Virus record (IMG/VR): IMGVR_UViG_3300046170_000347
Location: 1 to 64,000 of that record
Source of the DNA: a virus
Strand: one strand, 5' to 3'
Length of the DNA: 64,000 bases
Shown here: positions 43,701 through 51,711 of the stretch, piece after piece
How the letters are laid out: every line of letters begins with the position of its first letter
How positions within the stretch are numbered: the stretch's first letter is position 1
Program-made: the position numbers and the translations under genes
Notes under the pieces: model-generated
The model's database searches: none
What the model was told of the DNA's origin: nothing
Seen by the model: only the letters and a program-made list of their open reading frames with translations

Positions 43701-45804
43701 ATCTGTCAGATAAAACAAATCCTACTTGGTAGTTTCTATTTTGTTTTACAGAGTGGTTTGGATATTCTATTAGACTAGTAGATTTTTGCACATCACTACC
43801 AGGTGTCACTATAACTATGTCTGAAGCGCTGATAGTAATATTATTGGTCAGCGTTATTACACCAGTAGTTGAATCAAAAGAAACTATTAAAGTGCCTTCT
43901 GGAATAGTAGCGCCAATAGCTGTTGTAGTCAAAATGCAACCTATTACATCACCAGAAGTCCATACATCACCTTTAGTTCCAGTTACCGTAATAGTGTTAG
44001 TATTAGTCGCGCCTACAGAAACAGTTGCACTTCCTTCTAAAGTGTTAAAATCAGCTTTAGGACTAGTATTAACATTGTAGTCTAAACTAGCTGGAGGCGT
44101 ATGCTTGTTTTGAAAATTACCATAAACTATTCTATTGCTAATAACTTCTTGAGCTAAAGCTCTAACTGGCGTTTTATCGTAAACTCTAGTTAGTTGATCT
44201 TCAGGTAAAACCTTAGTAGGCTTTCTTGACTGATATTCATATATATAAAAATCCGGATCACCAATTGTTATTGTAGAATCGTCTGGAAGAGTTCCTGTTA
44301 TAGCGTCGCTTAAAACTAAAATTCCACCTAGATTCGGATTAGTAGTACTTATTGGTGTAAAGCTTTCAACTGTTACGTTAAATTGTATTACACCTCCTGT
44401 AACTATTGCACCAACCTGTATTCCACCTTGAATATTGTCTATGTTAAAAGTAGTTCCTCCTGTTGTAGATCCATTTATTTGAGCAATTGCAGAAGAGTTA
44501 GTTATAGTATCTATTGATATTTCTTCTATTACTTTAACAGCTGTTTGATTCGACTCTTTATATAAAACATCTATAGAGTTTACATTTAGTTTTTCAGCTA
44601 AATTATAATTTTTAAAAGGTAAAGGAATATAAAGAAATATATTGTTTACTTTATTTTCCATAAACTCTACAACCGTACTAGTGTATGCTTGTTTTTGATC
44701 GTCATTAACAACTGTTTGTCCCGTAGGCGTTACTTGTTTAAAATAACCATCTTGCTTAGGTATAAAAGTAGGTTGTGTAAAAGGTGCAAAAATAGAATTT
44801 TCATTATCACCAAATGTAAACCTATAACTAAATCTAATAAATTTATTTTCTAAGTAATTAGGATCGCCGTTGTAAGAAGCATCGTAATAAGGATTAGGTT
44901 CAAATATTAATTCTTTATCTATAGCAGAAGGAGATGTTGAGCCTGGACCTTCAATTGTAATGTTTTGATCTAATTGAATTTTAATAGGACTCACTGTTTC
45001 ATCTATAGCAGTAACTTTAGTTCCTGTGGGTACTGTTGAAGACCCGGTTCCTTTTACAACTGAATCTATATATATTTTACCTACAGTATCAACAATTTCT
45101 ATGTCGGTTCCAGCTGTATAAGTTGTAGCACTAGTAGTGTTTACTTGTGTGGTACCTCCGTTGGGATAAAATTTACTAACAACATCTAACATAGTTGTTT
45201 CGTAATTCAACGCCGCACCTGTACTGGCTAGTTGACTTTCTCTAAAAAGTTGAATACACTTATATGGATTGTAAGTTGCTACAGATATTTGATCTTCATT
45301 GTTATAATAACTGCTGTCTTCTGTGGCAAGATTTATATTTAGTTTTCTAGGTTGATTTCTATTGTCAGTCCAAAATAATATATCTTCTAACACGTTAATC
45401 GCATAGATAAAATTGGTTTTTGAAAAATTTAAAAAACCACCTTGAACTAGCATAGTTGCTACGCTTGTTACTGTATTATACGAGTATATAAAGTTATTAG
45501 AGTCTTTGTTATAAGTAAAATTGCTAGGAGAAGGATCTGTATAGTCTGTTAAGAATAAATAAATATTATTATTAATGTCATCTGCAAAAGCACCTATGCA
45601 AGTTAAGTCACTAATACCTGTTAAAACTTTAAAATCAGCGGCCAACGAATTACCTAAAACATTTTCTAAAGAACCTACGCCGTCTCCTTCTGATCTGCTT
45701 ATTTGAACGTTTCTAGCATCTCGATATTCTCCACTAGGAATTATTCTTGCGTCTATGTCTTTGTTCATTTTAGAACGCAAAAAAGTATTTTTAGCTTTAG
45801 CCAT
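40702..45804 (-). CDS. Large tail tube/stopper-like protein, 1700 aa
   Basis: N-terminus: FLRSKMNKDIDARIIPSGEY, then RDARNVQISRSEGDGVGSLE, the hallmark of T7 gp12/crAss-like tail tubular proteins in Bacteroidetes and marine podoviruses. Repeated beta domains with ...GTTVTGLSSPVQV and VGAIVTGG-type strands follow. The C-terminus is Cys-rich (CNGLDFGCDPDTLNC), possibly disulphide or metal bound in the extracellular part. Much longer than T7 gp12 (794 aa), so receptor-binding modules are probably fused on. Confidence 0.7.
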   Translation of the reverse strand: MAKAKNTFLRSKMNKDIDARIIPSGEYRDARNVQISRSEGDGVGSLENVLGNSLAADFKVLTGISDLTCIGAFADDINNNIYLFLTDYTDPSPSNFTYNKDSNNFIYSYNTVTSVATMLVQGGFLNFSKTNFIYAINVLEDILFWTDNRNQPRKLNINLATEDSSYYNNEDQISVATYNPYKCIQLFRESQLASTGAALNYETTMLDVVSKFYPNGGTTQVNTTSATTYTAGTDIEIVDTVGKIYIDSVVKGTGSSTVPTGTKVTAIDETVSPIKIQLDQNITIEGPGSTSPSAIDKELIFEPNPYYDASYNGDPNYLENKFIRFSYRFTFGDNENSIFAPFTQPTFIPKQDGYFKQVTPTGQTVVNDDQKQAYTSTVVEFMENKVNNIFLYIPLPFKNYNLAEKLNVNSIDVLYKESNQTAVKVIEEISIDTITNSSAIAQINGSTTGGTTFNIDNIQGGIQVGAIVTGGVIQFNVTVESFTPISTTNPNLGGILVLSDAITGTLPDDSTITIGDPDFYIYEYQSRKPTKVLPEDQLTRVYDKTPVRALAQEVISNRIVYGNFQNKHTPPASLDYNVNTSPKADFNTLEGSATVSVGATNTNTITVTGTKGDVWTSGDVIGCILTTTAIGATIPEGTLIVSFDSTTGVITLTNNITISASDIVIVTPGSDVQKSTSLIEYPNHSVKQNRNYQVGFVLSDRYGRQSSTLLSSSLSSVTVNQTEFVGSTIFSPYNSFGEITNSTWPGDSLKISFNNTIGPKNKNTRTGWPGLYNGDSTSADYNPLGWYSWKIVVKQTEQEYYNVYLPGIMAAYPKDVTKEIGKTSHTVLINDNINKIPRDLSEVGPQQKQFRSSVQLFGRVQNLDFSTGVENNEQYYPNIKSDTVSVISTIDELFDFSPLTATRPDYFPQFYNFNSNPLIARITTQKQIGITADTGFETATAFVDSDNTPPAALNNQITLQQNTIQGSIAVDMIVRGGNLPDGTTVTGLSSPVQVISVSVDVGSGGGGTTPVTFIPDGALLSFFQPETPGLQHLAVYETEPVESLLDIFWETSSSGLISDLNDAVLYDSNGAAGLNGFDFNNFNEGITIGDFINSSPFFVGNVFGANLLNAGTDFTLQIESCIDLNGIDRSSDFDLEISSAATGSFNIKTASMFVYNADPGDRTFFFTFKCTVIDSTGVEPDAISIFEETVVLENQLPVILGSRESGVLRSICSPEGAFELLPDGTANPALVTIEQLDSVAVANFESENGSRFYDDGSSTNQTHRSSEGLVWELYSQYPGPEEDPSGTIANGSYLYNTFGENYIEEILQVDRYALDQENVNLDNDTFNSGVSSLRIVKTDPHHYGVTILKLRLKDANGSDASYTAPTCKVIIKANTAYVDKAWVARMRTPKGIPAYSDPNFAKDSEATVDTVFGVKDFSVKDIVYINPFGTNTDTLPDGSIFVPPTPINSGIAEGDSNGGAGNFTINTQYGNIGDPNYVFLTPNSRIYDKSNGNLLGQVSNVTYTDIPEPTYNSNGVIVTGPEPYGNKAAITTVDNIDLTGVTDVVFACGQWKVSTLNSHNAACDFVMRPNTFASFTFPFLVPGTTTPANPSDWTFSNSLDFCTTNQNIAGTSTVPCYCTPLILLDYENVDVPGGPGTPGFSSYLAVAEEGILSVCPVVYGSGDFLNCSIGAPASFNSSINGGAICNGLDFGCDPDTLNCP

Positions 45805-45810
45805 TAAATT

Positions 45811-47022
45811 TTAGTGTTTTATCCATTTAGATTTACCTCTCATAACCTGTACTATTTCATCAAGTTTAATGTTAGATAATCTTATTTTAGCATTTCTTAA
45901 TTTAGCTGATCTATCTCTTTTTAATCTTTGAACTATAAACTCTTGTTGACCAGATCTTGTAGATACAATATTGTATAGTATAGAAGCATATAAAGCATCT
46001 TCTGCTAGCTTAGGTATTTTGCTATCTTTATCATGTGCTAAGCCATCAGATATATATTCTAATACAATTAACTTATTTACTAGATTACTTGAAAAAGCTA
46101 TTTTGCCTTCTCTGTAATTCATATTAAACCAACCATTTCTTTGCGCGTACTGTGGGTCTATACCATATTGCTGGCCGTAAAAAAAACTATTATCAAAACC
46201 ATAGTAATTAGCCCAGTAAGCGTAATCATCTAAGTTGTTAAAAAATGTTTGATTTAAAAAAGTGTCATTTGCTTTTTTCCATCTTTCCTCTGTTATTGAA
46301 GTGCCTTCTATATTTGAACCGAAATTGTCTTGCACTGGCTTACCTGAGGCATCTTGCACTAGGTTTTCGTAAGGACTTGTTGTTAAGTTGTTTGCTGGAT
46401 ATATAGGTATTTTAACACCTAATTCATCTATATAACAAACGCTTACATAGTTTACATAGTCTTGAGGAAGAGCTAAACTTAAGTTAGCTGGTATTGTAAG
46501 TTCTTGAGAATGTATACTTTTAAGAGTATCATAACTAAATTCTTGCAAAGATCTTTTAGCAAAAAATAAAACATCAGACTTAGACGCAGTTTGTAAAATT
46601 TTACCGTCACCAACATAACCAACCATAAAGTTGTCTATAGCATCATTTAATGTTACATATTCATATCCGCCGTAATTTTCTTCAACAGTATTTCCAAAAG
46701 CATTTTGACCTCCATAGTTACCACCATCTAGCGTTTTTAATTGAACAACAACATAGGTGTTATTGACTAGCCCTGCTATTGTAATACCATTACTACTTAC
46801 GGTATATGTTGTAGTGTATTCCGTAAAAGTACCAGGTAATCCGCTAGTACTAGTATATAACTTAAAATTGTTTAAAGCGTAATTAGTTATTGTAGGATCA
46901 AAAGATCCAAAAACTAAATTAGTGTCAAATGTGGTTGTAAATGTTTCAGAAGCCGAGCCATCAGATATAAAAACCTGTGCGCCTTGGTAGTATTGTTGAT
47001 TTGTTTCTGTTACTAAACTCAT
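45811..47022 (-). CDS. Neck/tail adaptor-like protein, 403 aa
   Basis: Residues 1-110 are a beta domain (TYTVSSNGITIAGL) like the N-terminal attachment domain of T7-type fibres. The rest is helical with Tyr/Trp-rich FYGQQYGIDPQYAQRNGWF and a conserved-looking C-terminus (RSAKLRNAKIRLSNIKL). Position between the connector-like 332-aa protein and the tail tube supports a head-tail joining role. Confidence 0.6.
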   Translation of the reverse strand: MSLVTETNQQYYQGAQVFISDGSASETFTTTFDTNLVFGSFDPTITNYALNNFKLYTSTSGLPGTFTEYTTTYTVSSNGITIAGLVNNTYVVVQLKTLDGGNYGGQNAFGNTVEENYGGYEYVTLNDAIDNFMVGYVGDGKILQTASKSDVLFFAKRSLQEFSYDTLKSIHSQELTIPANLSLALPQDYVNYVSVCYIDELGVKIPIYPANNLTTSPYENLVQDASGKPVQDNFGSNIEGTSITEERWKKANDTFLNQTFFNNLDDYAYWANYYGFDNSFFYGQQYGIDPQYAQRNGWFNMNYREGKIAFSSNLVNKLIVLEYISDGLAHDKDSKIPKLAEDALYASILYNIVSTRSGQQEFIVQRLKRDRSAKLRNAKIRLSNIKLDEIVQVMRGKSKWIKH

Positions 47023-47026
47023 TTAT

Positions 47027-48025
47027 TTAAGATTTTTCGTTAACTTCTGTTGCTTGAGCTTCTTGAGCGGCAGCTTGTATTATTAATGGATCGTTAATAA
47101 TTATACCACAATATTTTAAAATATTTACAATTATATTTGTTTGTTCAGATATATCTAATTCAAAATCTACAGAAGTAGAACCTGTAACACCAACTGGTTG
47201 AAAAATGTATTGATTTAAGCTTCCGCTTGTAAAACCCCAATTTGGAGTACCAGGGTTAGTTAGACAATCGACAAAAACTGTATCTCCACTAGTGCTTGGC
47301 AAAGGAGATATTTTTAAAACTAATTGAGTAATTGGTGTAATAGTGATACTCGCGCTTGTAGTTCCCCCTGCTATGGTTAGTACATCTCCAGCAGAATAAC
47401 CAGAACCGTAATCAGTAACTAAAACAGATGAAACAATGCCACCCGTACCAGTTGTTACTGTAACTGTAAAACCACTACCTGTACCACCGGTAGTACCATG
47501 ACTAGATCCGTTAACATAACCCAAACCAGGAGTATTTATGTTAACAGAGGCGTTAAATATATTATTGTTTTCAGTGTAAAATAAAGGATAAGACTTTGTA
47601 GGTGCAGTTAATTTAGATCTAGTTATTTTATTAAAATCTTTTTTACTAACTAGTTGAGTTATAGAAGAATAACTAGGTTGTCCGCCGTAGTTAGTTATAA
47701 CTTGACCTATTTTATATATTGTAGGATTAGTAGATGCGCTGTAATTGCAAGAACCAGATGAGCTATAAGTAAACTCAAGTGTTTTTTCAAAGGGATATAA
47801 TTTATAATTTATATCTTTGAACATGTTAAAGAACTCAGTATCGTTTTGAGTATTGTTTTGATTAAACCTATTTACCTGATTACCATCTGGAAAGTATGAT
47901 TCAAAAATTTCTTGCTGAACTTGAGCAGCTAAACTATTAAACTCAGCAGGTGTTATATAACCTCTTTGTTCTTTGTTTAATATATACAAGACTGTTTGAT
48001 ATACTGTGTTTACGCTTACTGCCAT
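47027..48025 (-). CDS. Head-tail connector-like protein, 332 aa
   Basis: N-terminal helices VYQTVLYILNKEQRGYITPA and EFNSLAAQVQQEIFESYF match a structural family common in Bacteroidetes and crAss-like phages as I recall it. Residues ~185-245 hold a Gly-rich beta module (GLGYVNGS...GSGYSAGDVLTI) like that in the 58-kb protein. Ends with helix ILKYCGIIINDPLII. Confidence 0.65.
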   Translation of the reverse strand: MAVSVNTVYQTVLYILNKEQRGYITPAEFNSLAAQVQQEIFESYFPDGNQVNRFNQNNTQNDTEFFNMFKDINYKLYPFEKTLEFTYSSSGSCNYSASTNPTIYKIGQVITNYGGQPSYSSITQLVSKKDFNKITRSKLTAPTKSYPLFYTENNNIFNASVNINTPGLGYVNGSSHGTTGGTGSGFTVTVTTGTGGIVSSVLVTDYGSGYSAGDVLTIAGGTTSASITITPITQLVLKISPLPSTSGDTVFVDCLTNPGTPNWGFTSGSLNQYIFQPVGVTGSTSVDFELDISEQTNIIVNILKYCGIIINDPLIIQAAAQEAQATEVNEKS

Positions 48026-48048
48026 AAGTTTTTTTTATAGTGATAATA

Positions 48049-48068
48049 AAGGCGGCCTAAACCGCCTT
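48049..48068 (-). terminator. Hairpin between capsid-adjacent gene and connector gene
   Basis: AAGGCGG and CCGCCTT flank a 6-nt loop, a strong stem by local standards, in the 62-bp gap between 48088 and 48025. On the minus strand it is followed by an A/T-rich run with T-rich TTTATTAT. A partial terminator or RNA-processing stem that tunes expression after the capsid genes. Confidence 0.6.
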
Positions 48069-48087
48069 ATATTAATATCACTTGTTT

Positions 48088-48907
48088 TTATAGTTTTTTA
48101 TCTATAGATTTGTATATTTCAACTCCTTCATCTGTCTTTAAAAAAGCAGCAAATGCTGAATAAGGATTTTCATCAAAAGGTACATTCATTAGTTTTCTAT
48201 CGTTAGATCCCCATGTAAAGGTTCTTTGATCTCCTGATAGTCTAATTATACCAGCTTCAGCAGCTCTAATAGCAAAGTTTCTTAACTGTACATTATCATC
48301 GTTAGCAAGGCTTATAAAAGTTCTAGGATTGTTTCTAGCAAACAAAAGTAAATCTCTTTTAAGTTCTTTTGAACTCATTTTACTAACTTTAGAACCTAAC
48401 TCAACTCTCATTATAGCTTCTGCAAAATCTATATCCATGTTTCTAGCTGCATTGAGCGCGTCTATTTGAAGATCTAAAATATCTAATTCATCTTCTGCTT
48501 TAGCAACAGCACTAAACTCTTGATAAATTCTACCTTTTAAAGGGGTGATACAATGAAAGAAGTTTTTGTAAGTTTTGTTTTTCTTTAGAAACATTTAGTG
48601 TTCCATCAAAAAACCTTATATGACCTAATGTTACTTCTCCTTTTTGTTCATCTACTAGAGGTGAATCTTGATTAGTAGCATACCTTATTTCTCTTTGCTT
48701 TCCAGCTTCTTTGTCAAAGTACAAAAGAGCATGCTTTTTAGTATGTCTACCTGGTATTGTTAAAGTCAAAGGACTTCTGTTTCCAGTTAAGTAATATACT
48801 CTATCTTTTATTTCCCACGCGTCTTTTGCGGGTTTAGGTGGTGTTTTTGTAACCACGGGCTGAGGTGCAACCTCAACAGTTGTTTCTGCTGTAGCTTTTT
48901 TAGCCAT
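48088..48907 (-). pseudogene. Capsid-adjacent structural protein, ~272 aa, one frameshift
   Basis: First part MAKKATAETTVEVAPQPVV... to ...LLSLYHPF, second part from GRIYQEFSAVAKAEDELDI to the end at 48088. One base too many lies in the CCCCTTTAAAAGG stretch at 48533-48545. Removing it gives 273 codons. The second half is helical with ELKRDLLLFARNNP and a GSNDRKLMNVPFDENPY segment conserved in style with Bacteroidetes phage head proteins. Directly after the capsid gene and its terminator. Confidence 0.65.
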
Positions 48908-48940
48908 AATATAATAAAATTAAATAGTTAATAAAAAATC

Positions 48941-48969
48941 CTAGGGCCACTCTCACGTTGTGACCCTAA
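48941..48969 (-). terminator. Rho-independent terminator after the major capsid gene
   Basis: On the minus strand, TAGGGTCAC pairs with GTGGCCCTA (one G-U) around a short loop, followed by GATTTTTTATT. It lies 20 bp past the capsid stop codon. It is likely leaky, giving high capsid and lower downstream expression. Confidence 0.8.
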
Positions 48970-48988
48970 GATTTAATTTAAGAAGTAA

Positions 48989-50461
48989 TTATACTCCTTG
49001 GAATAATACAAAGTTGTTAGCAGCTTGTACAACTAAACATCTTTCAGATAGGAAGTTTACCTCCATAGCATCAAGAGTAGATGTAAATGCACCACCAGCA
49101 GAACCAGTTAACCAAGACTTCATACGACGATCATCAGCTTGTGAAGCTCTGTATCGCACGTGTAAGAAAGGTCTACGTATATTAGTCCCTAGTACTTGAT
49201 CGTAAACAGTTGAAGTTCCAGCTGGAATTAAAACACCCTCTACAGAGCTAATTCCATCAAAACCACCACGCGTAGAAGCGTCGTTCAAATATTTCCAATC
49301 AGTTTTATAGAAATCATAAGATCCTCTTCGGAAACCACTAAATCCAAGATTTAATGCCATTTCCTCAGAATTTTCAAATAAACCAAATGCAGTACCACCG
49401 GCAGTTCCACCAGAGATTGCAGCTAGCATATCATCAAAATCAAGAGCTGTTTGTCTTTGTAAGAAAAGCATGTTTTCTTCAATAGCTCCTTGAGTATCTA
49501 AGTTTTTCAAAATTGCATCAAATTCATCTAAGCCGTTAGCAGCAGTAAATCCTACTTCTACATTACCTCTAGATTTCATTGCAGCAAACAAACCTTCAGT
49601 TCCAGGTAGCTTAGCTTTTGTAGCAGCTACTTGGTTGTACTCACCTTCTACCAATGCCATTTCTAAGTAATCTTCAAAACGTAAACGAGTTTCAGATTCA
49701 GCTTTTAAATACCATAAGTATCCAGATGTTCCGTCTTCAGTTGCAACTTCAACCCAACCAATTTGAGCCATATCAGATCCAGAAATTGAATACTGGCTTC
49801 TAATGATAATAGGTGAGTTAGAATATTGAGTAAACTGAGGCGTTACAGACACATAACCATTAGCGTTAGCTCCATTAGCTGCTGTGTTAGCGTTTAATGA
49901 TTGACCTTTTTCGTAAGCAGAACCATATACAAAAACTTTAAAGTTTCCGTCAGATCCAGCTCCTGATGTCATACCAATAGCAGCGTTATCAAGTGCAACA
50001 CCTTGGAAAGGTTGTACTGTAATTTCACCACCACCTGCAGCGGTGCTACCTAATTTACTTACTGTTACGATACACTTTGCTTCTATACCCGTGTTTTTTT
50101 CCATAATAACAATAGTGTCATTTACAGAAACTACGTTTTCTAGCTCAGCGTTTGCATCTATAGTAATAACATTTGTTGTACCTACTGCAGCTGCTAAATC
50201 GCAATTGTCATAAGATACATGTAGTCTATTTTGCTCAGACCAAATTACTTGATCAGATGTTAAAGGCATTTCTGCCCCGACCATACGCAAGAAGCCAGAT
50301 AACGTTCTGTTTCCATAACGCTCTACTTCTTGTTCGTAGATCTCAGGAAGATACTGTTGAGCGAAGTCATTAGTACCGTCGTTGAATTGTAGGTAGTTTG
50401 AATCTAGCAATTGTTGTTTTTGCGATGGAATCAAAGTACCAAATTGAGGAGTTAAACTCAT
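48989..50461 (-). CDS. Major capsid protein
   Basis: 490-aa protein, N-terminus MSLTPQFGTLIPSQKQQLLD, then RYGNRTLSGFLRMVGAEMPL and QVIWSEQNRLHV. It has the mixed helix/beta content and length of a HK97-fold capsid in large-headed podoviruses, and lies between scaffold-like and connector genes, followed by a terminator. It carries no protease. Assigned by context and general look rather than a specific motif. Confidence 0.8.
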   Translation of the reverse strand: MSLTPQFGTLIPSQKQQLLDSNYLQFNDGTNDFAQQYLPEIYEQEVERYGNRTLSGFLRMVGAEMPLTSDQVIWSEQNRLHVSYDNCDLAAAVGTTNVITIDANAELENVVSVNDTIVIMEKNTGIEAKCIVTVSKLGSTAAGGGEITVQPFQGVALDNAAIGMTSGAGSDGNFKVFVYGSAYEKGQSLNANTAANGANANGYVSVTPQFTQYSNSPIIIRSQYSISGSDMAQIGWVEVATEDGTSGYLWYLKAESETRLRFEDYLEMALVEGEYNQVAATKAKLPGTEGLFAAMKSRGNVEVGFTAANGLDEFDAILKNLDTQGAIEENMLFLQRQTALDFDDMLAAISGGTAGGTAFGLFENSEEMALNLGFSGFRRGSYDFYKTDWKYLNDASTRGGFDGISSVEGVLIPAGTSTVYDQVLGTNIRRPFLHVRYRASQADDRRMKSWLTGSAGGAFTSTLDAMEVNFLSERCLVVQAANNFVLFQGV

Positions 50462-50477
50462 AATTAATAGTTTTTAA

Positions 50478-51680
50478 TTAGTTAAATTTTTTAGTTTTTA
50501 TTTTAAGTCTTGTAGAATCAGCGCCTGAAATTGCTTTAACTTTAATGCCGTTTAAAAATACTTCACCTTGAGTAGTCCTAGCTTTAGTGTCACTAAGGTT
50601 TTTTGATTTATTTACAACGTCTTTTACAGCGTCTGCTTTTCCTTGCTCATAAAAATGAGCGGCAATTTTATCTACATTTTCAGCAGCATACATGGCCTTG
50701 TGATAACCATTAACGTCTTTAACATTACCAGATTCATCTAGGAACTTCCCAACGAGGTTTGTTATATTAGACTGGTTTTCTGCAACTTTATCTTTGTTTT
50801 GAATATTATACTTGTACTTCTTTTCACCAACGTTGATATCAAAACCTTTGAAATCATTGCTAAAAAGCTTTCTTGTATTGTCTTTAAACAAATCATGTTG
50901 TTGCTTAGCTTGTTCTTGCTCCTTGTTATATCTATTGAAAAAGTCCATAGCTTTTTGTTGTTCCTGAGTAACGCCCGGTCTCAACTTGATCTCGTCGTAA
51001 TATTTACTCTTAGTTTCCTCTAAAAAGTTTTTGGCTTTTGCAACTTCTTCTTTAAACGCAAGCTTCTTTTTGCGTATATCTCTTTCCTCATCTACATCTT
51101 CATCATATACAAAATCTTCTAACAGAAGATCTAAATCTGAATTATCTAAATAAGGTTTATTTTTTTTATAATACTCTTTTATTAAAGTGACATCGTCTAC
51201 AGTAGAGTAGTCAGCGTTTAATCTAGTGTAGTCTTCTATTGTTCCACCTGTTTCTTCCATAAAAGAAACTAGCTTTTCAATATTTTCAGGTAATGGTTTA
51301 CCTAATATTTTTTCATCTCTTATAGCTTCTTTAACTTCGGCTTCTACTTGTTTAACTTCAGCTTCAGTTACTTCTTGGATCGGAGAAAACCCTTCAGTAG
51401 TCTCGTTGGACTCTGGTAAAGATTCTTCCACCTTGTCGCTATTTCCGGATGATGTATCTCCAGGTACTTTTTCTGTTTCTCCGATTTGAATGGCATCTTC
51501 CTCTTGTTTTGGTATTTCAACTTTTACTACATCTGGTTGTATTTCACCTGTAGCTTCTGGTTTTGTTAAATCTACTTTAACAGGTTCGTTTTTATTGTTA
51601 CCTAGATTTTTAGGTTTAGTTTTTTTAATTTTAAATTCACCTTCTTGTTTAACAGGTGCATCTGTTTTTATTTCTGACAT
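50478..51680 (-). CDS. Scaffolding protein candidate, 400 aa
   Basis: Highly charged. It has a Pro/Glu/Lys N-terminal half (DVVKVEIPKQEEDAIQIG), acidic stretch DLLLEDFVYDEDVDEE, then coiled coil (NRYNKEQEQAKQQHDLFKDN) and a basic C-terminus (RLKIKTKKFN) able to dock capsid. Position between portal and capsid is that of scaffolds. Confidence 0.75.
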   Translation of the reverse strand: MSEIKTDAPVKQEGEFKIKKTKPKNLGNNKNEPVKVDLTKPEATGEIQPDVVKVEIPKQEEDAIQIGETEKVPGDTSSGNSDKVEESLPESNETTEGFSPIQEVTEAEVKQVEAEVKEAIRDEKILGKPLPENIEKLVSFMEETGGTIEDYTRLNADYSTVDDVTLIKEYYKKNKPYLDNSDLDLLLEDFVYDEDVDEERDIRKKKLAFKEEVAKAKNFLEETKSKYYDEIKLRPGVTQEQQKAMDFFNRYNKEQEQAKQQHDLFKDNTRKLFSNDFKGFDINVGEKKYKYNIQNKDKVAENQSNITNLVGKFLDESGNVKDVNGYHKAMYAAENVDKIAAHFYEQGKADAVKDVVNKSKNLSDTKARTTQGEVFLNGIKVKAISGADSTRLKIKTKKFN

Positions 51681-51711
51681 AATATAATATAATTAAATAA
51701 TTAAATAACGT

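Noticed and set aside
48530-48600. Programmed +1 frameshift at CCC-U in the capsid-adjacent gene
   Set aside because: The site is a homopolymer run and the same kind of one-base break occurs in many unrelated genes of this contig, so sequence error is simpler.
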